Source of the DNA: Aldrovandia affinis
Lineage: Eukaryota; Chordata; Actinopteri; Notacanthiformes; Halosauridae
Assembly: GCA_029706075.1 (NCBI GenBank)
Contig: JAINUG010000014.1
Location: forward strand, 1,322,501 to 1,386,500
Length of the DNA stretch: 64,000 nucleotides
Direction of reading: 5' to 3'
The position numbers and the translations under genes are program-made. This document shows positions 53,615 through 64,000 of the stretch, piece by piece. A model generated the notes under the pieces. It worked only from the letters and a program-made list of their open reading frames with translations. It ran no database searches and was not told where the DNA came from. The first letter of the stretch is position 1. Each line of letters begins with the position of its first letter.

Positions 53615-54640
53615 CATTGGTAAACCTCAAAATTATTCACAGCCTTGATAAAGTAGAGCAAAAAAGTATTGTTCAGAGAAAAGATTTAGTTTACCAAGTA
53701 ATATTTTTTCCCCCAAAAAAGATGTGTTACTATTATTCACAGCCCTCTTCAATTCGAACCACACATTTTAAATCGAGTTCAAGTATGAAGATGTCTGAGA
53801 TGGCCATCACAAAATAGTAATTTTGTGGTCAGGTAACCATTTTTTGAATTATTTTAGGTATGCTTGGGATCTTTGTCTTGCTGAAACATCCATTTGTGGC
53901 CAAGATTCAGCTTCCTGGCAGAAGGAACCAAGTTTTTAGACCTCTAAGACCTTAACAAGAGCCCCAGGACCAGTAGATGCAAAACAACTGCATAACATCA
54001 ACCATTCACCACCATATTTCAATATAGGTATAGGTTCTTTTCATTGGCCCCAGCACTGGAACTCCAATTGAAACTAAAAAATTTTAAAAAAAATTCACAA
54101 TTTACCCCGTTTTCTCCCAATTTCGTAGCCAATTACCCGTGTGCTTAGTTAAATCCCCCTACCCTTATAGTTCGCTGCCATAGTCCTGTGACCAGCAGTG
54201 ACAAGGGCGTAGTGCTGCCTCCTCCGAGACAACACTCGTCGTGCCGTCGACTGTAATTCCGGTACCCCAGAACCACTCCTGTGTGCAGCGAACTGTATGT
54301 GTCAGCTTCCCTCCCCCCTCCCTGGGGTGAACAGCCAATTGCCACCCGTGGTGGCATTCCCAGCCAGAGCTGACTTTGGTGGGACGGGGAATCGAACCCC
54401 GGTGTCTGTGGCCAGTGTCGAATGTTATAACTGGACCACGCGGGAGGCCTCCAATTGAAACTTGTTAAACAAATCTCTGATTGGAACTTATTAAACACAA
54501 TATTTTTCTCTGAGCAATTGGATTAGTATAAAATAATATAATTTTCAATTTATTTTGCAGATACAATATACTGTATCTCATTACCTGTATTTCTTACTTT
54601 ATACAGCCTTTATACAGATACATACAAATGTGAAAAGGGA
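53615..54640 (-). mobile_element. Degenerate Tc1-like element, split by a SINE
   Basis: TGCTTGGGATCTTTGTCTTG, CTGAAACATCCATTTGTGGC and CAAGATTCAGCTTCCTGGC are reverse-orientation phrases of fish Tc1-type elements, with AATTATTCACAGCCTTGATA at one end and CATTACCTGTATTTCTTACT near the other. A SINE with clean target duplication interrupts it at 54076-54448. No frame survives. Confidence 0.6.
54076..54448 (-). mobile_element. tRNA-derived SINE with 14-bp target duplication
   Basis: Minus strand. The head GCCTCCCGCGTGGTCCAGTT then ATAACATTCGACACTGG, box B GGGGTTCGATTCCCCGTCCC, about 370 bp in all, ending in TTTTAAAATTTTTT. CTCCAATTGAAACT flanks it exactly on both sides (54062-54075 and 54449-54462), which fixes both ends to the base and shows LINE-type insertion. 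A truncated relative is at 23330-23450. Confidence 0.88.
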
Positions 54641-55120
54641 CTTTTTTCATGCCGTCTATTTTAAATTATATTGTAGTTTTGAATAGCAAATGAGGAAGTT
54701 ACAATAGAATGATTAAAACAAATGTGAAAAAAAGACTTGGTAAAATGTAAACTGACTATCAATACATGCAAATATTAGTGTCTATAGGTATAATACACAC
54801 CTTTCTACATTGACCCCTCAACCCATCTCTCCAGACCCACGTGTTAGGAACCATTAGGGCATGGGTTCACAAACTGAGCTCCAGGGTTCCCCGGGGGTAG
54901 AGGAATGCAGTACCTGAAGTACCAGGTGTCCTCAACAAAATGGGAAAAAATATTTTCCTTTTATTTCCATATTCCATAAATTACACATTTTATCATTTCA
55001 GGTAAAATAAACCTTTTCTGATTTTTCTGATAGTAATTCTGAGTAGTAGTAGTAAAAGTAGTAGTAGTAATTCTGAGTAGTATTTGAATTACTCATTTAA
55101 ATGCATAAATATGATTATAT

Positions 55121-55303
55121 CTTATCCAGAGCGACTTACAGTTTACATTTCTTTACAATCCATTTATACAGCAGGATATGTTTACTGAAGCAATTCAGGT
55201 TAAGTACCTTACTCAAGGGTACAACGGCAGTGTCCCACCTGGGGATTGAACCTGCAACCTAACGTTACAAGCCCAGTTCCTTAACCATTATGCTAACACT
55301 GCC
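55121..55303 (-). mobile_element. tRNA-derived SINE with LINE-type tail
   Basis: Third copy of the 9282 family, minus strand: head GGCAGTGTTAGCATAATGGT, box B GGTTCAATCCC, tail seen as CTTATCCAGAGCGACTTACA on plus. The far end of the tail is missing. Confidence 0.8.
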
Positions 55304-55698
55304 GCATATCATGAATTATACATGTTTTCATGAACTAGTGTGTTCAATAACCACTGAATTGTAGTGGATGTTGTATAAACGAGACAGATCTGAACCATTT
55401 TATTGTGGTGGTGATCCTCAACGATAAGGAGGGTCCTATAAGGGGGCCCTTGAGATGAAACATTTTGGGACCCCCAGCTTTAGGAGATTGATTCGCTGGC
55501 TTGAGTTTGGCCTAGCATGACCTGCATCCCCAGCTGTAGCTCTGGGTCCTCAGAGGTTGAGGTACTCAGGGAAGAGGGAGGTCAGCCCCAGGAGCATCTA
55601 GGTCAGTCTGCCTGCTCAGTTCCTTAGATACCTGCTTTTGAAGAACAAATAATATTCTCACCCTATCCCTCAGTTTTACAAATGTGCATTTTACAAAT

Positions 55699-56350
55699 TA
55701 CATTTCCATTTTAAGCATTTAGCAGATGCTCTTATCCAGAGCGACTTACAAGATGTGCATAAATACATGGTAGGAACAATCATAGTACGTGCAAGAGATC
55801 AGTGCAGTAATACAGTGATAGGCATCATTGCAGGCAGCTGCGTACCATACCTGTAACACTGGGAAGGAAAAGGTTAGTATTTAAAAAATAAAAAAAATTA
55901 ATGGAGTAAGCAGGGGTATATAGTGTTGAGCAATTAGGCAGTGGTGATGACAATTAGCTAGATGTACAGAGTTCTTTGGTAGTGGAGTCTGAAAAGGTGG
56001 GTTTTGAGTCTCTTGTGGAAGATCGCAAATGATTCTGCAGTCCTGACTGATTGTGGAAGGTCGTTCCATCAGCGAGGGGTCAGGACAGAGAAGAGATGAG
56101 ACCGTGAGGAGAGGCTGCAAGGCGCCCGGAGGGATGGGGCAATCAGTTTGCCAGAGGAGGCGGAGCGGAGGGGTCTGGCTGGGGAGCCAGTGCAGAGAGG
56201 AGAGTAAAGGGGTGACGTGGGTGAACTTCGGCTGGTTGAACACCAGATGAGCGGCAGCATTCTGGACTTGTTGTAGTGGCTTGATGGCACAGGCCGGTAA
56301 GCCTGCCAGCAAGGAATTGCAGTAGTCCAGACGCGAGATCACCAGGGCGA
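55699..56350 (-). mobile_element. L2-like LINE, 5'-truncated
   Basis: On the minus strand, from 56342, it encodes SRLDYCNSLLAGLP, then AIKPLQQVQNAAAHLVFNQP and LLSSLHWLPS, the C-terminal end of an L2/CR1-type reverse transcriptase. After this a deletion and frameshift move the rest (RSASSGKLIAPSLRA, HLFSVLTPR) to another frame. The 3' UTR ends with the CAGAGCGACTTACA / GCTAAATGC tail shared with the SINEs. Non-functional. Confidence 0.82.
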
Positions 56351-57076
56351 TAAAGACAATAAGGATGTTTTACGTCAATTTGTAGATTAAAAAAAAGATA
56401 GAACCCAAAAGATAACTTTTTATTGGGCCAGGCTCTGGCGCTGTGCAGCATTAATTGTAAAGTTGCTTCTGTTGGCTGCCTGGCAGTTCTTCCATTTTTA
56501 GCAGTAGTCATCATGTCTCCTGTGCTCCCATTCTCATAATTTTTGGACAGTTTGATGTATCCTGGAAGGACATCGAAAGAGTCCTTGGCTGAAGTTTGAG
56601 CAAGGTGATGACAAACAATCCTAAAATACAAGTAGATGCTATAATAATTCATAAGCGTTGCTATATATCTCAATGTTATGGTCGAAAAATGCCGTAGATT
56701 TATTTTTCTTGCTTGAAAGCCACTGAAAAGACGTCAGCTGTTGAGACAGTCCTCAGGGATGGCCCGGAATGGTATGGGTTGTAATTCACTCTCAAGGGCT
56801 CTAGTGAAACATTTTCCATGATATTGCTTTAAAACTATTGTTTGTTGAAATGTTGCCAAGCTGTTTCAATGTCATATTTTAATGTGGTATTTATTTTAGC
56901 GTAAATTATGCTAAAATATGCCATCATGGTTTTGAATCTCAAACCAGTTCCTCTACTGACTGGAATATATTTAACTGAAATCTGTACTTTTGGTGAGTAA
57001 GAAAAAAAATCTAATGTCACATCGTGTCCCAATTAGTGTCCCAAAGTTAATGTCCCAATACAGCTGTTTATATACA

Positions 57077-57126
<50 letters not shown>

Positions 57127-60100
57127 CATGGCTTCTAAAAATACTACATTTTGATTGACAGCCATGCTTTATTTTCATGTATGTGCACGGCAAAGTGCCT
57201 CACCACAGTTCTAAATCACTATGCGTACACTACTACCCGCAAGCAGCCTGCTGTAATGCCAATTTGCGAAATGCTGGCTGGCCAACACTTGTACTAGCTG
57301 GGATCTAACACGGATATTTTATTGTTACCCTTGCTTGGTTAGTTAGCTAGCATTAGCTAACGTTGCATTGTAATAACAACTGTGATGCAAAATACAACGA
57401 GATGGGATAAATACTTTTGGGAACTGGTTTCCTATAATTGCTTTGTGCTTCACGCGGACGAGACACAATCGGCTGCATCCCCGTTATAGGCACCAGCAGA
57501 GAAGCATAGTCTCTCATCTGTCGGAACAGGAGCACAGCAAAATGCTGTAATGTTAACCTACACTGTAGGAGATCTAGCAGTCAAAAAAACTGCTTTTGCA
57601 GATAGCAAACCAGTACTTGTTGCGGTTGCGCTTCGATCAACAAGTGCTCTCTGATCGACAAGTGAGGATTTCCTATGTCTAGAGCTAGACCAGCTAGAGC
57701 ACAAACTTCCAGTAAGTGGCATGAGCTTTGTTGTTCAAAACATTTACTTTTAAAAAACCTTTTGTGTCACATCACAAAGTGTGCGTATCGTGCGTGGAAA
57801 GTTTGCATGTCTGGACCCATGACCTCTGCGTGCCCCGAGGCAGGTCACAAGACCCAGGGGTCGGGGCGGCAGCGTGTGCACAAAGGTGCGCTGTGCCTCG
57901 AGTCCACCTATCACCCCAAATATGGGCATCTCCATGTGATCTGGGCTTCTGTGAATGCTTTCCCTTTTTGCATGTGTCAGATTTCACCCCCTGCTTCTTA
58001 TTACTTTTTTCACGTCTAGGTCCGCACCAGTGGACCTTTTTCCCCTTCTTTTTTGAAGTCAGCTGAGTCAAACATATTCCTGTCCATGACCATGTTCCAT
58101 GTTGAATATCTGACCTCCTAATGACCAATCAGCACTCCGAGATACTGTTCCATTCAGTGGAGTAAAACAGAGGTCAAAGATCAGCAGACTAATATGAAGG
58201 CCTTCAAAGCAGCAATGTTTGGCTGTGAAAACCTTGGCAGTGACACACAGCCCTTCAGGGACATGTGGAAGTTTCAGAAGTCATTAAAAAATGGAGGTGA
58301 TAGATGCGTCCTAAAAACTCCAATCATTTGTCAGCATAGTTTTATTTCTTATTTGATTTCTGTAAGCCTGAATGTTTTTTGGTTGATTTCAGTGTTTTAA
58401 ACAGCTTGTGTTTAATCACATTTTGTGGCGGTGTGTTTATAGTATGGTCCCTGGTTTTTCAGTGCTGTGGCTGTCATTCTGCAAGTGCGTGGAACTAAGT
58501 GATGGAGACACGCTACCATTTATTTATGTAGCAGAGCTGCCTCACCCGGGGCAGCATGTGGCTAGCATTACACAAAAAGAGGCCATTTAATCAAAATGAT
58601 TTCCATAATTGTTGAGGTTCTTCAGGATAAGTGAGGTTGTTGAGCTGAAAAGAGGTGGGATTTGGGAAGGCGGAGGGAAAGTATGTCTTTTTTTGCCTTT
58701 GGAGAAAATTGCTCCTCCTCCTTTGTGGGCAATTGTTATTTCTGCAATTTTAATGATTATAACAGTAATGCCTGGGGTTAAGTTCTCCATTTAACCCTGA
58801 GATGGATTGGGGGTTGGGGGGCTGGAGGGGTTTGACTGCATCAAGACTTACTAATATTGTATTCATTGACTGTAAATATCAGGTCCCTATCTTTGAGTAA
58901 CCCCTGGTCAATTGGCCTGCTTCAAATGAATGAGAGTGGTAGCTAATAAATATCCAGAATCCTTGGTCGAACCCAAAGACCTGGGGCTCTCGCGGTCGGT
59001 TCCTACCGCTCTGGAGCTCTCAGTAAATAAGCTCCCCCAGGTTGTGTACCCCCCCACCCCCTACATCTGCTGCTGATTTGCGCCCCCGGGGGCCCCTGCC
59101 TCGCTCCTGGGTTTTAAAAGTGGCCCTCGGGGTGGACCTCTCACTTACGAGGGCTGTGATTCCACCCCTCCTGAAAAACTGGCAACCAGCTGGGAAATGG
59201 GTGCCACATGTGCCCTCACTCTCCCCCGAGGTGAGCTTCTGTTTGGGGCTTCAGGGCCAGAGCATTGGGGTAAACAGTCTTGATGGCTTTTGATGACAGC
59301 TGGTAGCCGGGGTGGAGTCACAGGGAAAAGCTAATGCTATGGGAAGAGGCCAGCTATGTCTTACTGGCTCCCAGTTATAGTCAATAAATAACATTGCCGT
59401 AGCTCTAACCTGTGACTATAGGGCCCAGTCTGTGCTTGTGGTAGTGTGATAAAACAGTCTTAACACACCCGAGGCAATCAACAATTTTACCAGTGTGCTA
59501 AATCTTTGCTGTCCTGCCCGGTGAAGTCGGTTAAGTGTGGTTTGAGTCTTTGCACTTGAAATCAGATGCTGCTAAAAAAATCACCCTTCACGTACAAGTT
59601 TAGGTCAACACTGCCTGATTAATGGATTCTATCAGGAAATACTGAACCGGATTGTGAACGCTGTTAGGAAAATCCTCGGTCAGGTGCTTGAAATGTAGTT
59701 TTGAATGTAAAATAATACCCCTAATACTTCCATTAGGGATAAATGGACTGTGCAGTGATTTAGACCCCTGCCCAAAAGCCTGTCAGGAGGGCTGGAGATT
59801 TTCAGAGCCACCCTCAGCAACTCAAACCGTGGACTGATGCTCGCAGGCGATTTGGTTCAGTGTTATCAACACCCTGTCTTATGGTGGCCATTGATAAAAC
59901 CTCACTCTGCCGCAGAGAGACAACTTGAGGCATCACATTTCCATCCAGAACGCAGCGCTGCGTGACACACGCAGCTCGGTCTGCCCTTGCAGATGAATTA
60001 ATGAGCTTGGTAACGGAGCAGATCCACTTTAAGTGGGGGTGGTTTGGAAGAGCGGGTGCTGTTGAAAGATGATGTCATGCTTTCCCTTATTCATAGATGA

Positions 60101-61124
60101 AAACTGTGTGGTTGGGGGTGTGTTTGTATGGGGCGGTGGGGTCTGGATGCGCTTGTCTGGAGTATAAATTTGAGCAGAAGACCACCACCTCCCACCCCAA
60201 CACGCAGTCCTTGCTTGGTCGGTCATTTATTACAAAATTTGTTTAACAGCAATGAATATTCAGATCTGTTTTACACCTTGTTCTGCTCACTGGCCCTCCA
60301 ATATATTTACATCTTAACTCAAGTTGCCTTTCAAGCTGTAGAAGCTCATTTTTCTTTTTTAATCAACAATTCCAATTAGTTTCCAAAACGTGTCTTTTTT
60401 TGTTATGTGTAAATTTTTAGAATGTCCATTAAGTTGTGGAAAAAGGAAAGGCTCAAAATGAGCTTGTGGCCTGTGTGAAAGCCCCCTACATTCACCGCTT
60501 AAGATCCAGGGCCATTTGTTTTGCCAGCTTTCGAAAACCAGGGGTTTCCTAAAGCCCTAGCCGAAAGCACAACTTTCATTCAGGTAGAGAATTAAGCTCT
60601 TGTCCCAAAACAGGTAACCTCAGAGGTCCCCATGGGCAATTCTCACATCTCGGCTTGTTGAAATAAAATAAATGGAAAGCAATTTTGAAACGAGAACAGA
60701 TAAGAACGGTGGGATCTACATTTGACCCCAGAGCTGTCAACCTAATTGCTTATGTTAGCAAAGGGGCCAGCGCCCATAGTTATTACCTTCCCATGGGGCA
60801 GTGGGTTACAAAAAAGGACTTCATGGTTGGTTTATTTACAGAAATGTGGAGCTGTGAAAATACAACATTCTTTGAAAGTCTGCCATACTTTTTTCTACCC
60901 TGTTGGTGCGAAGTCCCAGTATTTACACTACAGCATCCTGTTTTACCATAACCCTGTTACCAATATCTGTTTGTTTTACATACATAAATTATGCCATCCC
61001 TCTTTACCATAGAATCTAAAGACATCTTAATTTCTTGAAGGTAACAGGATTGTTGCTAGCATTGCAAATGTCTTTACACCTGTACTGTGGTCCTTAATCC
61101 CATGTGTGGCAAAAATATATCTGT
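56351..61124. other. Intergenic, no genes confirmed
   Basis: Contains a (TA)n run at 57086-57122. An open minus-strand stretch at about 56440-56655 has the look of a spliced exon but no recognised relative. Nothing else stands out. Confidence 0.55.
57086..57122. repeat. (TA)n microsatellite
   Basis: About 18 TA units, preceded by a GTGTGTGTA run. Confidence 0.95.
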
Positions 61125-61272
61125 GTTTTGTGTGGCTCAGTAGGTAGAGCATGGCGCTCACAATGCTTATATTGTGGTTTCGTTTCCCATTGGGGCCACA
61201 TATACTGGAAAATGTATGCATTCACTACTGTAAGTTGCTTTGGTGAAAAGGGTCTGCTAAATGGCATATATT
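61125..61272 (+). mobile_element. tRNA-derived SINE, family 2
   Basis: TTTTGTGTGGCTCAGTAGGT, AGAGCATGGCGCTCACAATG, a damaged box B (GGTTTCGTTTCCC), then TATGCATTCACTACTGTAAG and the CTGCTAAATGGCATATATTA tail. Confidence 0.82.
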
Positions 61273-61736
61273 ATGTCTATGGTCTATTAATGCCTAGCTT
61301 GGCCACTCATGTGCAGAGCTAAACAGAAAAGATAACACAGACTAGGAAAAATGGGTGCAAATGGTGGAAAAAGGAGTTCTGGACAGATATGCATTTGGGG
61401 GTTTATTGTACTTATGTAGAGTTTTGGGGCTCTGATCTGGAGTGTTGCTACTCATTCACATGAAAAGAGTTGTGCTAAAGTACAGTGCAGTTCAGTCCCT
61501 TGTGATCAAATACAGTTCATAGTTCCGCTCCTTGTGTTAAACTACAGTATGAATGTGAGTTGTTTCGTGGCCTCTCAGATGAATCGATGCATATCCCTTT
61601 GATTGGCCTCATGCGACACCAAATCCAAAAGCAGCTTTTGATTGCAGCTCGGTTAGCCCATGAGCCATGACCTCGGCTTCGTGGCAGGGGTATAACGGTC
61701 TGCTGTCTCATGATGGGTGTGTCATACACTGGTGGT

Positions 61737-62360
61737 GGAATTTAACAAATACATGGACCGGCTGGGGGTACTCAAGGAGAGGTTTGGGAACCACTGGGTT
61801 AAATACCATTAAATAATGTTTACAAAGAGTAATAAGTGATTGGTAACGTATAAAGAGTTCACACTTTACTATAGGTACTGCAAAATGGGTTAATTAGCAC
61901 TTAAGTAATGTTTAATGAGCTGTATTAAATCATTAGTAAAGCATGAGTAAGTTTCCTTTGGAGTTAGCTAATGTTTATTGACATGAGCAATGCTCAATAA
62001 AAAGTTATAGTCCATTTGTAAGGTGTGAGTAGCTTACAACAGATTCATTCAAAGTAATTCACATTACTAATACAAGATGTGGTGGTCAACGGGAACGGTT
62101 TGTGGGAAGCAATGCAACCTCATTACTTTTCACGAACGAAGATTAAATCCATCATTTATTAATGCTTTGTTAATGTAGTTAACATATACAATGCTTACCG
62201 ATGTCTTGTACATATATTAGTGTCTGATTTGTTTATGTTAAATAATGCATTAGCTCATGTTAGTTAATGAAAGCTTAACAAGGGGGAAGGGGGAGTGGGG
62301 GATGGTTTTGGGAAGCAATACAATCTCATTATTTATTTTGAACAAAGGTCAAATACAAAC
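61737..62360. repeat. AT-rich interspersed repeat region
   Basis: Begins near a hAT-type end (AGGTTTGGGAACCACTG, 61781-61797) and runs through TTAGTAA/TTAATG-rich DNA. GGGAAGCAATGCAACCTCAT (62106) and GGGAAGCAATACAATCTCAT (62311) are diverged direct repeats about 205 bases apart. Class unknown. Confidence 0.45.
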
Positions 62361-64000
62361 AAGATTAACTTGAGCAAAATCCCCCAGGAAAATCATACTG
62401 ACCTCTGTGAGACTTTACACAAGCCTATCTACTGTATAAGTGGGCACTTGCTCCCCCAACATGACAATTTTCTCACAAATTGCCTTAAAAAAAAAAGAAA
62501 ATTCTTATTGAGGTACAGAGCATTTCTCTTAAATCAACATTGATGCAGGCTCAGAGCCAATGCTCGTGGTAGGTTTGTGTCCAGCGCCTCAGATTTCCTA
62601 GAACCGCCATTGACTGTCAGTCGAAAGAATTATCTCTCTTAAAGCAGGAATAAATTGTCACATTATGTAACGGTTCCACCGTCTCCATAGCATGTGATCT
62701 GTATCCACGGTTACTGTGTTGGATTCTCTTAAAGTTTCTGATTGACAGTATGCCTACCGAAACATCCGTCCTCTTCGGAATACCAATTGGGGTTAGAATG
62801 CTGGACGTTCGCTTCTGAATCCTGGCCACTGCCAGGATCTCCAAGGATGAGAGAAACTCTTGAAACCACATCAGAAGACCAATAAGCAGAGCCGCAGAAC
62901 TCTGACGTCAGACGTCCCGCTATGTTTGAATTGGAATATGTGGATTCAGCGTCTTTCAGTAATTTCCTGCTTTCTTGCCAAAGTGGAGAGTGGTTGTCAG
63001 TGGTAGTTTTGTGCCTTTGTAGTAGTTACCCTGGTTCTCTCTTCGAATGATACTGTACGTAGTCTCCGGACATTTGAAATAATGCAGCGTAAAGTAAATG
63101 GTAATGTAAAGATTCCCTTTTGTGACAACAGGCTAAAGGGTTATCATCTGCCTTGATAACTACCACTGGGGCACCTCGAAGCATGCGCCATAATGCACAG
63201 AAAAATCATTAGACACAGGTGATGGTCCATGAAATGCCTAAGGCTTGCAAAACATAGCCGCACTGCACACGCACATCACTTTCCTCATAGCTCAGGGGAC
63301 ATTGATAATCACTGCTCATTCGATAGAAAGGTTTGTGAATTGAATGAAATGGGCCACGAACTATGTTAGATACTAAATATTTACAAACAAATACATTCAG
63401 TCATACAATTGCAGTCTTCCTCATTAACCTACAAGGCAACCTCTGATCATTTAGAACAGAACTAGTCACTTGTACAGATTAGCTTGGCCATAGTAACAGT
63501 CCTTAACTTGTCCTTACTTACAGTCTGTGCATCTCTAGTTTTTTTTTAGTGCATTGGTTATGTTGTTTTTAATTGGAGTAATGACAGATAGGACAGGCCT
63601 GCTGTAAAACGATATGAGTGAAGGCCATGACAAAAATTCTACAGATGAGTAAATCGTGTAATGAATCACACACCTCCCATATGAACCTGATTACCATTTT
63701 TTCGGATCATTAATTCTCTTGAAAATAGGGTACACTTACCCCACCCCCCCCACCCATTGGCCTTGTGAATCATTACCAGATGCTTATTATCTCAACACTT
63801 AAACCCCCCTACCCCAGACCCCAACTCCCCCCCTTCCCAGGGGGCTTCGGCCATGCCAAGCGCAGGGGATCACGATGCAAATTGGAGGAAGAGAATAATG
63901 ACACTGATATCTCGGATTCACGGGAAATCATGGTTTCTCCCAGGACCCCATTGTCTGGGCGGACTGGCTGCAATCTGCCGTACCGCTGCAATAACAACGG
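62361..64000. other. Intergenic, nothing recognised
   Basis: No exon, RNA gene or repeat family recognised up to the right edge. Short C-rich runs at 63741-63753 and 63805-63835. Confidence 0.6.

Noticed and set aside
57675-58066. Plus-strand frames of 112-114 codons near 57.8 kb
   Set aside because: Two overlapping frames with no known motif, and neither shows splice or codon evidence.
1-64000. CRISPR arrays, operons, prophage or plasmid features
   Set aside because: The sequence is vertebrate; the tandem arrays present are microsatellites without spacer structure.

Overview
The window reads as genomic DNA of a ray-finned (teleost) fish. The coding exons are short, have canonical GT/AG introns and translate to vertebrate proteins. 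The gaps are full of teleost-type repeats: tRNA-derived and 5S-derived SINEs, L2-like LINE 3' ends, Tc1/mariner and hAT DNA transposons, Gypsy-like solo LTRs, CA/GT microsatellites and GCTAGC-rich DNA. No prokaryotic features were seen. Species cannot be determined from the sequence alone.

Two protein genes are supported, arranged head to head. On the minus strand, nine coding exons between 12597 and 12 encode the N-terminal 404 residues of RABL6 (Rab-like GTPase 6); its C-terminal half lies beyond the left edge. A possible leader exon with a small upstream ORF sits at about 14017-14200. On the plus strand, eleven coding exons between 17183 and 24965 encode a complete 566-residue TRAF2, with RING finger, TRAF-type zinc fingers, coiled coil and MATH domain. 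About 1.8-2 kb separates the two presumed start regions. The two proteins have no obvious shared pathway: RABL6 is a GTPase-like growth regulator and TRAF2 is an adaptor for TNF-receptor signalling to NF-kB and JNK. Shared promoter use is only an inference.

The 4 kb after the TRAF2 stop codon is nearly free of repeats and may be a long 3' UTR, with AATAAA signals at 25351 and 28912. From about 29 kb to the right edge no exon could be recognised. That part is intergenic or deep intronic DNA holding transposon debris. Notable pieces are a hAT-type element with an 8-bp target duplication (35441-35753), a nested hAT/SINE/Tc1 cluster (41.5-45.0 kb), a Gypsy-like solo LTR with a perfect 5-bp target duplication (51307-52291), a SINE with a 14-bp target duplication inside an older Tc1 copy (54076-54448), and a 5'-truncated L2-like LINE (55699-56350).

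No new multi-gene system was found. The most useful observations concern genome structure: the divergent RABL6/TRAF2 pair, a LINE tail ending about 20 bases before a TRAF2 splice acceptor, an antisense solo LTR in TRAF2 intron 7, a sharp change in exon GC content along TRAF2, and several insertions whose boundaries can be read to the base.
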